Source of the DNA: Thermococcus thioreducens
Lineage (GTDB): Archaea > Methanobacteriota_B > Thermococci > Thermococcales > Thermococcaceae
NCBI RefSeq assembly: GCF_002214545.1
Contig: NZ_CP015105.1
Location: 1,116,001 to 1,180,000, forward strand
DNA: 64,000 bases
Direction of reading: 5' to 3'
A program made the position numbers and the translations under genes. Below are positions 17,663 to 26,747 of the stretch, in pieces. The notes beneath the pieces were generated by a model that saw only the letters and a list, made by a program, of their open reading frames with translations, was not told the DNA's origin and ran no database searches. Within the stretch, counting starts at the first letter, position 1, and every line of letters begins with the position of its first letter.

Positions 17663-18469
17663 ATGAGCGTGGAGATAGACCTCAAGGGCCTGGGTGTGAT
17701 AGTCACGGCCTCATCGCGCGGTATAGGCCTCAACGTTGCAAGGGAACTGCTGAAGAGGAACGCGAGGGTCGTTATAAGCTCCCGAAACGAGGAGAACCTG
17801 AAGAAGGCGCTGGATGAGCTTTCGAGCTACGGCGAAGTTTATTCCATTAGGACCAACCTTTTTGACCAGCACGATCTTGAGAACCTCATAAAAGAAAGCT
17901 GGGCGCTCCTTGGTGGAATCGACGCCCTCGTATGGAACGCTGGAAACGTCCGCTGTGAACCCTGTCTCCTCCATGAGGCGACCTATGTAGACTGGATTGA
18001 GGCTTCGGCCCTGCATACGGTCGCCCCTGGCTACCTGACGACCCTCCTCGTTCAGGCATGGCTTGAAAAGAAACGTCGGGGTGTTCTCGTTTACCTCAAC
18101 TCCGTCTCAATAAAGGAACCCATGCCACCTCTCATTCTGGCCGACGTAACGCGGGCCGGTCTCGTTCAGCTGGCGAAGAGTGTTTCGAGAACCTACGGAA
18201 AGCACGGAATAAGGGCCTACTCCGTCCTCCTTGGTAGCTTTGACACGCCGGGAGCGAGGATGAACCTCAAGGCGGTTGCAGAGGCGAGGGGCGAGACCTT
18301 TGAGGAGACCTGGGAGCGGGAGGTGCTCGGCAGAACGCCCCTCCACAGGACGGGAAGGTGGAGTGAGCTCGGCTCGCTCATTGCGTTCCTCCTGAGCGAG
18401 GAAGCGGAATACATGCTCGGCTCGACAGTGGTCATAGACGGCGCGATGACGAGGGGGATAGACATTTAA
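17663..18469 (+). CDS. SDR-family protein lacking the YxxxK catalytic pair
   Basis: A 268-residue Rossmann-fold SDR with the cofactor loop VTASSRGIGLNVA at about residue 15 and WNAGN around residue 92. The catalytic Ser is present in YLNSVSIKEP. The YxxxK site reads ADVTRAGLVQLAK, so Tyr is missing and Lys is replaced by Arg. This matches the BKR-like SDR subgroup that keeps the fold but loses the active-site Tyr. It may have a non-standard activity or only bind the cofactor. It heads a four-gene run; a TATA element about 25 bp upstream predicts a leaderless mRNA. Confidence 0.8.
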   Translation: MSVEIDLKGLGVIVTASSRGIGLNVARELLKRNARVVISSRNEENLKKALDELSSYGEVYSIRTNLFDQHDLENLIKESWALLGGIDALVWNAGNVRCEPCLLHEATYVDWIEASALHTVAPGYLTTLLVQAWLEKKRRGVLVYLNSVSIKEPMPPLILADVTRAGLVQLAKSVSRTYGKHGIRAYSVLLGSFDTPGARMNLKAVAEARGETFEETWEREVLGRTPLHRTGRWSELGSLIAFLLSEEAEYMLGSTVVIDGAMTRGIDI

Positions 18470-18492
18470 GGCCACCCTCCCTTCTCACACCC

Positions 18493-19125
18493 ATGAAGGA
18501 GGACTACTTCACCGGAGAATTTATAGTCGACATGAGGGAGATGTATTTTAGACTCAAGAAATGGGAGAAGGTCAAGCCGTTCCGAAAGGCGGCGGTTCTG
18601 GCGATAGACCTCCAGGCATATTTCCTCAGGGCAGAGAGCAGGGCGTTTCTACCTTCCGCGCCGCGCTTCGTACCGAGGCTGGTGGAGTTTTACAGGGAGG
18701 CAGAGAGGCTCGGAGTCCCGATAATCTTCACTCGCCACTTCCACCGGGACGACATAATGACCCTCTGGTGGGGCGGCGATATGCCAAAGGACAACCCGTT
18801 GAACGAACTTCTTGAAGAGTTCAAGCCCTTCACCGGAACCGTCATTGAGAAGAAGACCTACAACGCCTTTCACGGCACTAACCTTGAGGGCCTGCTGAGG
18901 GGGCTTGGAGTCGAGACGGTCATCGTAACCGGCGTCATGACTCACCTCTGCTGCGAGACAACCGCCCGGGAGGCCTTCGTGAGGGGCTTCAACGTGATTT
19001 TTCCAGTCGATGGGACGCTGACCCAGAACAGGCTCTTCCACGAGGCGACGCTCAGAAACCTTTCCCACGGCTTCGCGGTTACGCCGCTCCTCTCGGAGGT
19101 GTTGGAATGGCTCTCGTCGGAATAA
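18493..19125 (+). CDS. isochorismatase-family cysteine hydrolase
   Basis: A 210-residue cysteine hydrolase. The catalytic triad is visible as Asp in VLAIDLQAYFL, Lys in VIEKKTYNAF and Cys in MTHLCCETTAREAF; the preceding VTGVMTH gives the cis-peptide bond region. Family members cleave nicotinamide, isochorismate, N-carbamoyl compounds or related amides, so the substrate cannot be named. It overlaps the downstream FAD oxidoreductase by 19 bp and follows the SDR gene after 23 bp, so all are probably one transcript. Confidence 0.85.
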   Translation: MKEDYFTGEFIVDMREMYFRLKKWEKVKPFRKAAVLAIDLQAYFLRAESRAFLPSAPRFVPRLVEFYREAERLGVPIIFTRHFHRDDIMTLWWGGDMPKDNPLNELLEEFKPFTGTVIEKKTYNAFHGTNLEGLLRGLGVETVIVTGVMTHLCCETTAREAFVRGFNVIFPVDGTLTQNRLFHEATLRNLSHGFAVTPLLSEVLEWLSSE

Positions 19126-19931
19126 TCGGGGCCGGAGTCGGAGGCATAGCGACGGCCGTCCAGCTGGCGCGCTACGGCATTGAGAGTGTAATTTTCGAGC
19201 GCGACCGGATAGGTGGACTCATAAGGAACGCCTACTCCGTGGAGAACACCATGTTCTTTCCCGACGGAATCAAAGGCGAGAAGGTCGTCAAAATTCTTGA
19301 GGAGTACGTGAAAAAGTACGACCTGAAAATCCTCTACCAGGAAGTCAAGGCCGTGAGAAAAGCTGGTGGGCAGTTTGAGGTCGAAACAGAGGAAGGGACT
19401 TACCGCTTCAAGTACCTCGTGGTTGCGACGGGGACGAGGCCGAGAAAGCTTCCCTTCGAGGGGATAGTCTACCACGTCGCCGAAGTCCCGAGGCGGCACT
19501 ACGGAAGGGTTCTCATAATCGGCGGCGGCGATGTGGCCTTTGACTACGCGTTAACAGTGAGCGAGACCAGCGACGAAGTAATAATCCTCATGAGGAGCGA
19601 GCCGAAGGCCCTGCCCTACCTGCAAAAACTCGTGAAGAGCCGGCCAAACATCAGGACGCTGATGGGACAGGTTAGGGAAGTAAGACCCATAAACGGGAGG
19701 GGAAAGCTTTTAGCCAGGACCAGCGCTGGCGACTTTGAGGTTGACCTGATCCTTGGGGCCATCGGCAGGGTTCCGAACATCGAACTTGTGGAGGGCATGA
19801 AGGACGATAACCTTTTCCTGGTCGGGGACGTTAAGAACGGAATCTACAGGCAAACGGCCCTGGCCATAGCCGATGGAATCAAAACCGCGATGGTGATATG
19901 GAGGAGGGAGAGGTATGGAGATATTGAGTGA
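19107..19931 (+). CDS. thioredoxin-reductase-like FAD oxidoreductase
   Basis: A 274-residue two-domain flavoprotein. It has the FAD motif IGAGVGGIATAVQLA at the N-terminus, ATGTRPRKLP, the NAD(P) motif VLIIGGGDVAFDYALTVSE, and the C-terminal FAD motif LFLVGDVKNGIYRQTALAIADG. The redox CxxC of true thioredoxin reductases is absent where it would be expected, so a disulfide substrate is unlikely; ferredoxin, NAD(P)H or an organic substrate is more plausible. GGAGGTG precedes the ATG by 4 bases. It overlaps the genes on both sides. Confidence 0.8.
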   Translation: MALVGIIGAGVGGIATAVQLARYGIESVIFERDRIGGLIRNAYSVENTMFFPDGIKGEKVVKILEEYVKKYDLKILYQEVKAVRKAGGQFEVETEEGTYRFKYLVVATGTRPRKLPFEGIVYHVAEVPRRHYGRVLIIGGGDVAFDYALTVSETSDEVIILMRSEPKALPYLQKLVKSRPNIRTLMGQVREVRPINGRGKLLARTSAGDFEVDLILGAIGRVPNIELVEGMKDDNLFLVGDVKNGIYRQTALAIADGIKTAMVIWRRERYGDIE

Positions 19932-20862
19932 GGTTGGAGACCCCAACGTTGCGGTGGTTTATATAGGAAAGACCTCCAGGGGGAACATCGTCGAGTTCGT
20001 CGAATCGGTTCCCACCTACAACCCAGCCGAGAAGTGGGTGCTCATAGTCTCATCGCTCAACGGCTGTCCCGTCGGCTGTAAGATGTGCGACGCGGGCTTC
20101 TTTTACAGGGGAAGGCTGAGCGTGGACGAGCTGATGGAGCAGATAGAGTATCCAATCCAGAAGCGCTGGAACGGAAAGCCAAAGACCAGGAAGTTCAAGG
20201 TGCAGTTCGCGAGAATGGGCGAGCCGAGCTTCAACATGGCGGTGATAGAGGCGATGCGCATTTTGGGCGAGCGTTACGAGAACTTCTACCCCTCGCTCTC
20301 AACGATAGCCCCGATCGGGACGGACAGGTTCTTCGAGGCACTGCTGGAGCTGAAGAAGGAGGCCTTTCCGACCAACTTCCAGCTCCAGTTCTCGATACAC
20401 TCGACCAATCCCGAGCAGAGGGACGAGATAATTCCGGTCAGGAAGTGGGACTTCGAGAAAATCGCGGAGTACGGTAAAGCTTTCTACGACGATGGCGGCA
20501 AGAAGATTACGCTCAACTTCGCCCTCGCGAGGGAGAATGAGGCCGATGCAAGCATCATAGCTGAGTACTTCCCGAAAGAATACTTCCTCATCAAGATAAC
20601 GCCGCTCAACCCGACGGTGAGCGTGCTAAAGAATAGGCTCACCAACGACGTTGACCTTGAGACCGGCCTTCCGATGAAGCACAGGAAGTTCGTGGACGAT
20701 TTAAGGAGGCTCGGCTACGACGTCATTATATCGGTCGGCGACACGAGGGAGAACCTCATCGGCTCGAACTGCGGCCAGTACATCCTCAGGTTCCTCAAGG
20801 AGCGGCCAGAGCTTAGAGAAGCCTACACCTTCGCGAGGGGGTTCGATTTCAGGGTGAGCTGA
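19915..20862 (+). CDS. radical SAM protein, RlmN-like
   Basis: A 315-residue radical SAM enzyme. The cluster motif is GCPVGCKMCDAG (CxxxCxxC), followed by QFARMGEPSFN (the GEP motif) and IHSTNPEQRDEIIP. A conserved Cys sits near the C-terminus in GSNCGQYI, like the methyl-carrying Cys of RlmN/Cfr methyltransferases. RlmN methylates C2 of adenosine in RNA; RlmN-like proteins without the accessory domain exist and their substrates are unknown. It is last in the four-gene run and overlaps the flavoprotein by 17 bp. Confidence 0.8.
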   Translation: MEILSEVGDPNVAVVYIGKTSRGNIVEFVESVPTYNPAEKWVLIVSSLNGCPVGCKMCDAGFFYRGRLSVDELMEQIEYPIQKRWNGKPKTRKFKVQFARMGEPSFNMAVIEAMRILGERYENFYPSLSTIAPIGTDRFFEALLELKKEAFPTNFQLQFSIHSTNPEQRDEIIPVRKWDFEKIAEYGKAFYDDGGKKITLNFALARENEADASIIAEYFPKEYFLIKITPLNPTVSVLKNRLTNDVDLETGLPMKHRKFVDDLRRLGYDVIISVGDTRENLIGSNCGQYILRFLKERPELREAYTFARGFDFRVS

Positions 20863-20907
20863 CGAAAGGCTTATCTTCTTCTTTGTCTCAGTTTATACGG
20901 TGGTTCA

Positions 20908-21321
20908 ATGAAACTCATGGCAGGGCTCCGCAGGGACTTCCAAGAGTTCAAAGACTCGTGCATGGGGATTCTCCTCTACGGATCCCACGCTAAGGGCGAT
21001 GCTACAAGCAGAAGTGACATCGATGTATGCCTCGTTAAGCCAAAACCCGGCGTATATGGGGAAGTCCTCCAAAAACTCGGTGGAAAGTACGATATCAAAG
21101 TCTTCGAGGAGCTTCCGCTCTACCTCCAGATCGAGGTTATCAGGAACCACAAAGTAATTTACGGCGACGAGATTGAACTGTCGGAGTATTTCTACCGCTT
21201 CCGAAAGCTGTGGAAGGACATGGAGCACAGGATAAAGGAGAACCGGTTTGAGAGCGTGAGGGAGAAGATAAGACTCAGGAGGCGTGCCCGTGAGAAGGCA
21301 GAGGTACTTAGAGAAGCTTGA
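20908..21321 (+). CDS. MNT-type nucleotidyltransferase (antitoxin)
   Basis: A 137-residue minimal nucleotidyltransferase with the signature GSHAKGDATSRSDIDVCL, which gives the GS loop and the DxD metal ligands. In HEPN/MNT modules this enzyme adenylylates a Tyr of the HEPN toxin and so blocks it. The HEPN gene starts inside this gene's 3' end, the usual arrangement. Confidence 0.88.
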   Translation: MKLMAGLRRDFQEFKDSCMGILLYGSHAKGDATSRSDIDVCLVKPKPGVYGEVLQKLGGKYDIKVFEELPLYLQIEVIRNHKVIYGDEIELSEYFYRFRKLWKDMEHRIKENRFESVREKIRLRRRAREKAEVLREA

Positions 21322-21688
21322 GAGGTTTGAGGAGGAATACGAGTTCATAAAGAGCCATGAAATGAAGGACGATGTTACCCAGAGGGCCCTCTTTTATTCC
21401 CTTCAGCTCTGTGTGGATATCGCAATGGACATCGTTGCAATGCTTGTTAAGGACTTGGGCATGACCGTTGAAGATGATTATACAAACATCGAGCGACTTA
21501 GAAAGGCAAAAGTTATATCCGAAGGTGAAGCAGGACTTTTGAGGGCGTACAACGGACTTAGAAATGCCATTGTTCACAAGTACGACAGACTTAACTTTGA
21601 TGCTGTGAGGGAAGGCCTCAGCAGAATTGATGGATTATATGAGATTGTTATAAAGCTCGTGGAAAAGTATGAAAAGCTGGAAGACTAA
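21290..21688 (+). CDS. HEPN (DUF86/HepT) RNase toxin
   Basis: A helical HEPN protein of about 132 residues with the catalytic R-x4-H motif in LRNAIVHKYD, including the Tyr two residues later that MNT partners modify in HepT systems. GTG 21290 is chosen because AGGAGG (21277-21282) stands 7 bases before it; GTG 21284 would be too close. Its last 4 bp overlap the stop of the convergent amidohydrolase. Family knowledge predicts tRNA or mRNA cleavage; the target is unknown. Confidence 0.85.
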   Translation: MRRQRYLEKLERFEEEYEFIKSHEMKDDVTQRALFYSLQLCVDIAMDIVAMLVKDLGMTVEDDYTNIERLRKAKVISEGEAGLLRAYNGLRNAIVHKYDRLNFDAVREGLSRIDGLYEIVIKLVEKYEKLED

Positions 21689-22827
21689 AGCTCCGCCTCG
21701 TGAATCAGCTCGCCCTCCGCGAAGACGTGCGTCGGGTAGTTCTCAAGGCTGAAGGGGTCGCCGTTCCAGACGACGAGCGAGGCCCACTTGCCCTTCTCTA
21801 TGCTTCCAAGCCTGTCGTCAACGCCGAGTATTTTCGCGTTGTTGTGGGTGATTATCTTTATCGCTTCCGCCTTGCTCATGCCGAGCCTTATGAAGTGCCT
21901 GAGCTGGAGGTAGAGGTTGGCCTGAAGCGTGACAGGGTGGTCGCTCATGAGGCCGAAGAGGGGTTTTACCTCGAGCAGGTAGCGGGCGTTTTTCCAGTCC
22001 TCGTGCTTGAGTTCGACCTTGTAGGGGAGGCTGTCAAAGGGGCCATAAACTACCGGAACGCCTTCAGCCTTAATCTTCTCGAAGGTCTCCCTGCTGTGGA
22101 CGTCGCCGGCATGCTCGATTGTAATCCGCAGTCCGAACTTCCTCTTTATCATGAGGAGCGCCGCGATGTCGTCCTCCTTGTGGACGTGGACGCGGAGCGG
22201 GACTTCGCCCTTGAGGACTGGTATGAGTGCCTCGACGGTCGGCTCGACCTCCTCCGGCTCTTTCTTGCCCTTCTCGATGAGCGCTATTGTCTTCTGGGTC
22301 TTTATGAGCCAGTTGAGCAGGATTCCTATCGCGCCCATCCTCGTGCTCGGCCTCGTCCCCTTCCACTCCTTGGTGGAACGCGGGTTGTAGCCGAAGGCAG
22401 CTTTAACGCCGGCGTACTGTATGAAGGCATCCTCTATGTCGCGTCCGTAGTTCCTTATGAAGACCGCCTTTCCGCCGATTATGTTTCCGCTTCCCGGCAG
22501 AACTGACGAGTAGAGAACACCGAACTCTATCGAGTGTTTGAAGGCCTTGTCGTCCATGTAGATCGAGTAGAGGGCATCAACGAGCGGAAGAACCGCGTCC
22601 ATCTGCTCGTTGGCTTCGCCCTCCTGGTAGGGCTCTCCGTAGCGCTCCATTCCTATGTGGCTGTGGCCGTCTATGAACGCGGGTGTAACAACGCCCTCGG
22701 CTATAACTTCGGCTTCCTTCGGCTTTTCCTTCGTTACATCAACTATGTTCCTATCAAAAACGACGTACACATCCCTGAGAACGTTCCCCAGACCGTCGTA
22801 GAGAATGGTGGCTTTAACGGCCTTCAT
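21685..22827 (-). CDS. amidohydrolase (imidazolonepropionase/adenine deaminase-like fold)
   Basis: A 380-residue metal-dependent amidohydrolase. It shows the N-terminal beta-sandwich, the metal motif FIDGHSHIGMERYG, HVHKEDDI, ITIEHAGDVH and a final Asp in LMSDHPV, followed by ILGVDDRLGSIEKGKWASLVVW, typical of the superfamily's closing sandwich. The substrate is not evident. ATG 22827 is preferred over GTG 22839 because GGTGA lies 5 bases before it. A TATA element at 22856-22863 (minus strand) fits. Confidence 0.82.
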   Translation of the reverse strand: MKAVKATILYDGLGNVLRDVYVVFDRNIVDVTKEKPKEAEVIAEGVVTPAFIDGHSHIGMERYGEPYQEGEANEQMDAVLPLVDALYSIYMDDKAFKHSIEFGVLYSSVLPGSGNIIGGKAVFIRNYGRDIEDAFIQYAGVKAAFGYNPRSTKEWKGTRPSTRMGAIGILLNWLIKTQKTIALIEKGKKEPEEVEPTVEALIPVLKGEVPLRVHVHKEDDIAALLMIKRKFGLRITIEHAGDVHSRETFEKIKAEGVPVVYGPFDSLPYKVELKHEDWKNARYLLEVKPLFGLMSDHPVTLQANLYLQLRHFIRLGMSKAEAIKIITHNNAKILGVDDRLGSIEKGKWASLVVWNGDPFSLENYPTHVFAEGELIHEAEL

Positions 22828-22863
22828 GGTTGTCACCACTTAAGAGTCCGCCCGAACGTTTAA

Positions 22864-22950
22864 ATGCCTGTCGATGATGCAATTGCAGAATTAGATGATT
22901 ATAGAATTCAAGAACTTCACAATATCCACCTATTGGCAAAGGCAAGATAA
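22864..22950 (+). other. 28-codon open frame, possible remnant
   Basis: A short frame from ATG 22864 to TAA 22948-22950 encodes 28 residues that look protein-like (DDAIAELDDYRIQELH). It lies upstream of the amidohydrolase promoter on the other strand and has no ribosome binding site of its own. Its A/T-rich codon use differs from the neighbours. It may be the tail of a lost gene or a real small protein; I favour a remnant. Confidence 0.3.
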
Positions 22951-22968
22951 AAACAGAAGGGAAGGGCC

Positions 22969-23841
22969 TCAGAAGTATATGCCCATCTCCTCGGCTATCT
23001 TCCTGAGCCTCTCGATCCTCGCCTCGGTGGGAGGATGAGTCGAGAACAGGTTCGCTATGCTGGCGCCCCTGAACGGGTTGACGATGAACATGTGGGCCGT
23101 TGCCGGGTTCCCTTCCCTCATCGGTCTGTAGCGAACCGCCCCTTCAATTTTCATCAGGGCGCTCGCCAGGGCATGGGGCTTGCCGCTTATCTTCGCGCCC
23201 CCTTCATCCGCTAAGAACTCCCTGGAGCGGCTCACCGCGGCCTGTATCAGCATCGCCGCTATAGGTGCAAGGACCGCTATGAGGACCGCGGCGAGGATGT
23301 TGCCGGCGTCGTCCTCGTCCCTGCCGAAGCCGCCGAAGATGGCTATCCACCTTGCCCAGTAGGCGAGCTGGATTATGGCGCCGGCCATCGCGGCCGCTAT
23401 CGTCCCTATGAGGATGTCCCTGTTCTTTATGTGGGTCAGCTCATGGCCTATGACACCTTCAAGTTCATCCCTGTCGAGAATCCTGAGAAGTCCGGTGGTA
23501 ACGGCCACGACGGCGTGCTTGGGGTTCCTCCCGGTGGCGAAGGCGTTAGGCGTCTCGCTCGGGATTATCGCCACCCGGGGCATTGGGAGGCCTGCCCTCT
23601 CAGTGAGATCCCTGACTATGGCATAGAGCTCCGGGGCCTCGTGTTCGTCCACGATCCTCGCCCGGTACCAGCCCAAGACGATTTTATCGCTGTACCAGTA
23701 GGTGATGAAATTAAACGCCATAGCGAACAGGAACATCAGGAAGGCCACGTTCGGCCCGCCGAAGACGTAGCCGATGGCCATGAGCAGGCCCGTCAGCATG
23801 GCCATCAGCAGGCCGGTTCTCAGCCACATCAGCAGTCCCAT
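22969..23841 (-). CDS. htpX: membrane zinc metalloprotease HtpX
   Basis: A 290-residue HtpX protease. Two hydrophobic segments lie in the first 50 residues and two more after the active site (about residues 145-195). The zinc site is [13 protein letters not shown] near residue 132, with the third ligand Glu in [10 protein letters not shown]. The C-terminus has [15 protein letters not shown], characteristic of the family. HtpX degrades misfolded membrane proteins. GGGGTGA precedes the ATG. The neighbouring thermosome gene on the same strand is separated by 81 bp. Confidence 0.93.
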   Translation of the reverse strand: MGLLMWLRTGLLMAMLTGLLMAIGYVFGGPNVAFLMFLFAMAFNFITYWYSDKIVLGWYRARIVDEHEAPELYAIVRDLTERAGLPMPRVAIIPSETPNAFATGRNPKHAVVAVTTGLLRILDRDELEGVIGHELTHIKNRDILIGTIAAAMAGAIIQLAYWARWIAIFGGFGRDEDDAGNILAAVLIAVLAPIAAMLIQAAVSRSREFLADEGGAKISGKPHALASALMKIEGAVRYRPMREGNPATAHMFIVNPFRGASIANLFSTHPPTEARIERLRKIAEEMGIYF

Positions 23842-23922
23842 CTTTTCACCCCCTCAGGGGTTAAAATAACGATTTGGTATTAAAATCTTTTGGTGCCCAA
23901 ATTAAAGGGTAGAAAAGGGGCA

Positions 23923-25575
23923 TCACATGCCCATGTCCATGCCGCCCATTCCGCCCATACCGCCGGGCATTCCGCCACCGCTCTGCTCGGGCTTGCTTAT
24001 CTTTGCCGCGATGACGTCGTCAATGCGAAGTATCATTATCGCGGCCTCGCTGGCGCTCTTGATGGCCTGCTTCTTAACCCTCAACGGCTCGATGATGCCC
24101 TTGGCGAGCATGTCGGCCGGCTCGCCGGCGAAGACATCGATGCCTATGGCCCTGCCCCTGTTCTTGTGCTCGCTGATGACCTTGACGAGCATCTCAACGG
24201 TGTCGAGACCTGCGTTCTCTGCCAGGGTCTTCGGGATTATCTTAAGGGCCTCGGCGAAGTTCTCTATAGCGAGGGCCTCCTTGCCGCCGACCTGCTTGGC
24301 GTACTCGTCGAGCTTGATGCTGAGCTCTATCTCGCCGGCACCACCGGCCGGGAGAACGTAGCCGTCCTCCATGACGTCCTTGACGACCTTGATGGCGTCT
24401 TCCAGAGCGCGCTCAACCTCATCTATAACGTGCTCGGTTCCACCGCGGATGAGTATGGTTACGGCCTTCGGGTTCTTGCAGCCCTCAACGAAGATCATGC
24501 TCTCGCCGGCGATCTTGCGCTCCTCGACGATGTCGGCGTGGCCGAGGTCTTCACTGGTGAGATCCTTGACGTTGGTGACGACCTTAGCTCCAGTAGCTTT
24601 CGCGAGCTTCTCCATGTCGCTCTTCTTGACGCGCCTGACGGCGAGGATGCCGTACTTGGCCAGGTAGTGCTGGGCGAGGTCGTCAATGCCCTTCTGGACA
24701 AAGAGGACGTTCGCACCGGTGGCGGCTATCTTGTCCACCATTTCCTTTATCATCTGCTCTTCCTGCTCGATGAAGCTCATGAGCTGGTCAGGGCTGGTGA
24801 TGTTTATCTTCGCATCTGTCTCGGTCTTCTTAACCTCAAGGGCCTCGTTTATGAGGGCGATCTTGGCACCCTCGATCTTGGTGGGCATCCTCGGGTGGAC
24901 GCGCTCCTTGTCGACGACAACACCGCGAACGAGCTCGCTCTCCTCGACGCTCTCACCGGCCTTCTTCTCGATCTTGATGTTGTCGATGTCGACGGTGTAC
25001 CTGCCGTCCTTCTTCTCGGCGACCTGCCTGACGGCATCAACGGCGAGCTTGGCAAAGAGCTCCTTGTGGCTCTCGGCGTTCTTGCCAGTGATTGAGGTCA
25101 TGGCTATCTTCATAAGGGTCTCCTCGTCGTCCGGGGTGACCTCTATGGCGATCTCCTGGAGTATCTCCTGGGCCTTCTCTGCGGCCATGGTGTAACCTTT
25201 GACGATGATGCTCGGGTGGATGTTCTGGTCGAGGAGCTCCTCAGCCTTCCTGAGAAGCTCGCCAGCAATGACGACGGCAGTGGTGGTACCGTCACCAGCC
25301 TCCTTGTCCTGGGTCTTCGCAACCTCAACCATCATCTTGGCAGCGGGGTGCTGAAGGTCTATCCTGTCGAGAATAGTGGCTCCATCGTTGGTGACAACGA
25401 CGTCGCCAAGGCTGTCGACGAGCATCTTGTCCATTCCCTTCGGGCCGAGGGTCGTCCTGACCGTCTCGGCTATGATCCTCGCGGCGAGAATGTTGAGCCT
25501 CTGGGCGTCCCTACCAACGTACCTCTGGGTCCCCTCAGGCAGAATAACAACCGGCTGTCCGCTAAGCTGTGCCAT
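23923..25575 (-). CDS. thermosome subunit (group II chaperonin)
   Basis: A 550-residue thermosome subunit. The ATP-binding and hydrolysis motifs [21 protein letters not shown] and [13 protein letters not shown] are in the first 110 residues, and GAGEIELS and the second GIDVFAGEP region are in the C-terminal equatorial domain. The tail ends in repeated GGM units that project into the cavity. The subunits form double eight- or nine-membered rings that fold proteins with ATP. A TATA box at about 25627-25638 and GGAGG 8 bases before the ATG mark a strong promoter and leader. Whether this is the cold- or heat-induced paralogue cannot be decided here. Confidence 0.96.
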   Translation of the reverse strand: MAQLSGQPVVILPEGTQRYVGRDAQRLNILAARIIAETVRTTLGPKGMDKMLVDSLGDVVVTNDGATILDRIDLQHPAAKMMVEVAKTQDKEAGDGTTTAVVIAGELLRKAEELLDQNIHPSIIVKGYTMAAEKAQEILQEIAIEVTPDDEETLMKIAMTSITGKNAESHKELFAKLAVDAVRQVAEKKDGRYTVDIDNIKIEKKAGESVEESELVRGVVVDKERVHPRMPTKIEGAKIALINEALEVKKTETDAKINITSPDQLMSFIEQEEQMIKEMVDKIAATGANVLFVQKGIDDLAQHYLAKYGILAVRRVKKSDMEKLAKATGAKVVTNVKDLTSEDLGHADIVEERKIAGESMIFVEGCKNPKAVTILIRGGTEHVIDEVERALEDAIKVVKDVMEDGYVLPAGGAGEIELSIKLDEYAKQVGGKEALAIENFAEALKIIPKTLAENAGLDTVEMLVKVISEHKNRGRAIGIDVFAGEPADMLAKGIIEPLRVKKQAIKSASEAAIMILRIDDVIAAKISKPEQSGGGMPGGMGGMGGMDMGM

Positions 25576-25751
25576 TTGACATTCCTCCTATCAAATTCCT
25601 TTTTGCAGAAACGCTTCGTCAGCGCTCTATAAAAAGTTTTGGGTCAAAAATTTCAAAGAATAGTAATATCTTTGAAAAAATGACAAAAACTTGAGCAACA
25701 AGCCAGGGAAAGGGCTAAAACCTTCAGCGGCGATAGATCAGTGTGGAGACA

Positions 25752-26063
25752 ATGAAGGCGGGGATATATCCCATAGACCCGGAAAAAGCTTTGGATATTT
25801 TTGATACCATAGCGCGCTATGGCATCGTGGGGGTAGACGTTGAGAACGCGGCCTCTATATTTGACAACATGCTTGATTCCAACGCGGAGAAACTCCACTA
25901 TGCCCGAAGGATCCTTGACAGCGGAAAGATTGATAGGGCCGTTTTAGTCCTCCGAGAAGACGGAGGCGTGTTCATTATCAAGGTGGAAAACGTCGTGGAT
26001 ATACGGATCACCATCCGAGACGCTCTAAGGCTGATTAAGGACTTTTCACTTAGCCAGGGGTGA
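25752..26063 (+). CDS. conserved hypothetical protein, about 104 aa
   Basis: A protein of 103-106 residues of no recognised family. A helical first part (DPEKALDIFDTIARYG, ENAASIFDNMLDS) is followed by LDSGKIDRAVLVLREDGGVFIIKVENVVDI, which looks like a beta-hairpin, and a final helix. The start could be ATG 25752 or GTG 25743; neither has a clear ribosome binding site. It is followed after 4 bases by bud32, so the two are probably cotranscribed. Confidence 0.6.
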   Translation: MKAGIYPIDPEKALDIFDTIARYGIVGVDVENAASIFDNMLDSNAEKLHYARRILDSGKIDRAVLVLREDGGVFIIKVENVVDIRITIRDALRLIKDFSLSQG

Positions 26064-26067
26064 TTCC

Positions 26068-26736
26068 ATGGAGCTGGTAAAACAGGGAGCCGAGGCGAAG
26101 ATCTACTTGGTGGACTTTGAGGAGTTCTTCGGCGTCGACCTCCTGCCCGGGGAGAAAGTTGTGATAAAGCACCGGATTCCGAAGCGCTACCGCATAAAGG
26201 AGATAGACACAAAGCTGAGAAAAGAAAGAACCGTCAGGGAGGCCAGGGTTCTTCATCGGGCGAAGAAGTTCGGTGTGAACTGCCCCTACGTCTACGAGGT
26301 GGATATGAAAGACATGAAAATAGCCATGGAATTTATAGACGGCGAACGTCTGAAGGAGCTTTTGGAGAGACTGCCGATGGAGGAGAGGCTTAAGCTGTGC
26401 AGGGAGATTGGGAGGCAGATTGGAAAGCTCCACGAGGCAGGCATAGTGCACGGCGATCTAACGACTTCCAACATGATACTCAGAGACGGGAAAGTCCACC
26501 TGATAGACTTCGGTTTAGCCGACTTTGACTCAACGCTCGAAGCGAGGGGCGTTGATCTGCACCTCCTCAAAAGGGCGATGGAGAGCACCCACTATACTTG
26601 GTTCGAGAGGGGCTTTGAGGCCGTTCTGGAGGGCTATGCCGAGGTTCGCGGTGAAGGGGCTAGGGAAGAAATCGAGGCAAAAATTGAGGAGATAGAAAGC
26701 CGCGGTAGGTACAGGGAGCGGAGCTGGGTGGGGTAG
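26068..26736 (+). CDS. bud32: Bud32 protein kinase/ATPase of the KEOPS complex
   Basis: A 222-residue small RIO-like kinase. The ATP-binding Lys lies in VVIKHRIPKRYR, the catalytic loop is VHGDLTTSNMIL and the metal-binding loop is LIDFGLADF. The C-terminus RGRYRERSW is the typical Bud32 tail. It acts in KEOPS with Kae1, Cgi121 and Pcc1 to make t6A37 in tRNAs that read ANN codons. Kae1 is not fused here and no other KEOPS gene is adjacent. The kinase converges on the MutS2-like gene with 11 bp between stops. Confidence 0.95.
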   Translation: MELVKQGAEAKIYLVDFEEFFGVDLLPGEKVVIKHRIPKRYRIKEIDTKLRKERTVREARVLHRAKKFGVNCPYVYEVDMKDMKIAMEFIDGERLKELLERLPMEERLKLCREIGRQIGKLHEAGIVHGDLTTSNMILRDGKVHLIDFGLADFDSTLEARGVDLHLLKRAMESTHYTWFERGFEAVLEGYAEVRGEGAREEIEAKIEEIESRGRYRERSWVG

Positions 26737-26747
26737 TTGTACAGGAG

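Noticed and set aside
22869-22905. A second C/D box sRNA (GATGATG and AGATGAT present)
   Set aside because: No CUGA boxes are found at the right distance on this strand.
23890-25095. A 401-codon open frame opposite the thermosome gene
   Set aside because: It is a shadow produced by the strong codon bias of the thermosome subunit on the other strand; it has no ribosome binding site, promoter or family features.
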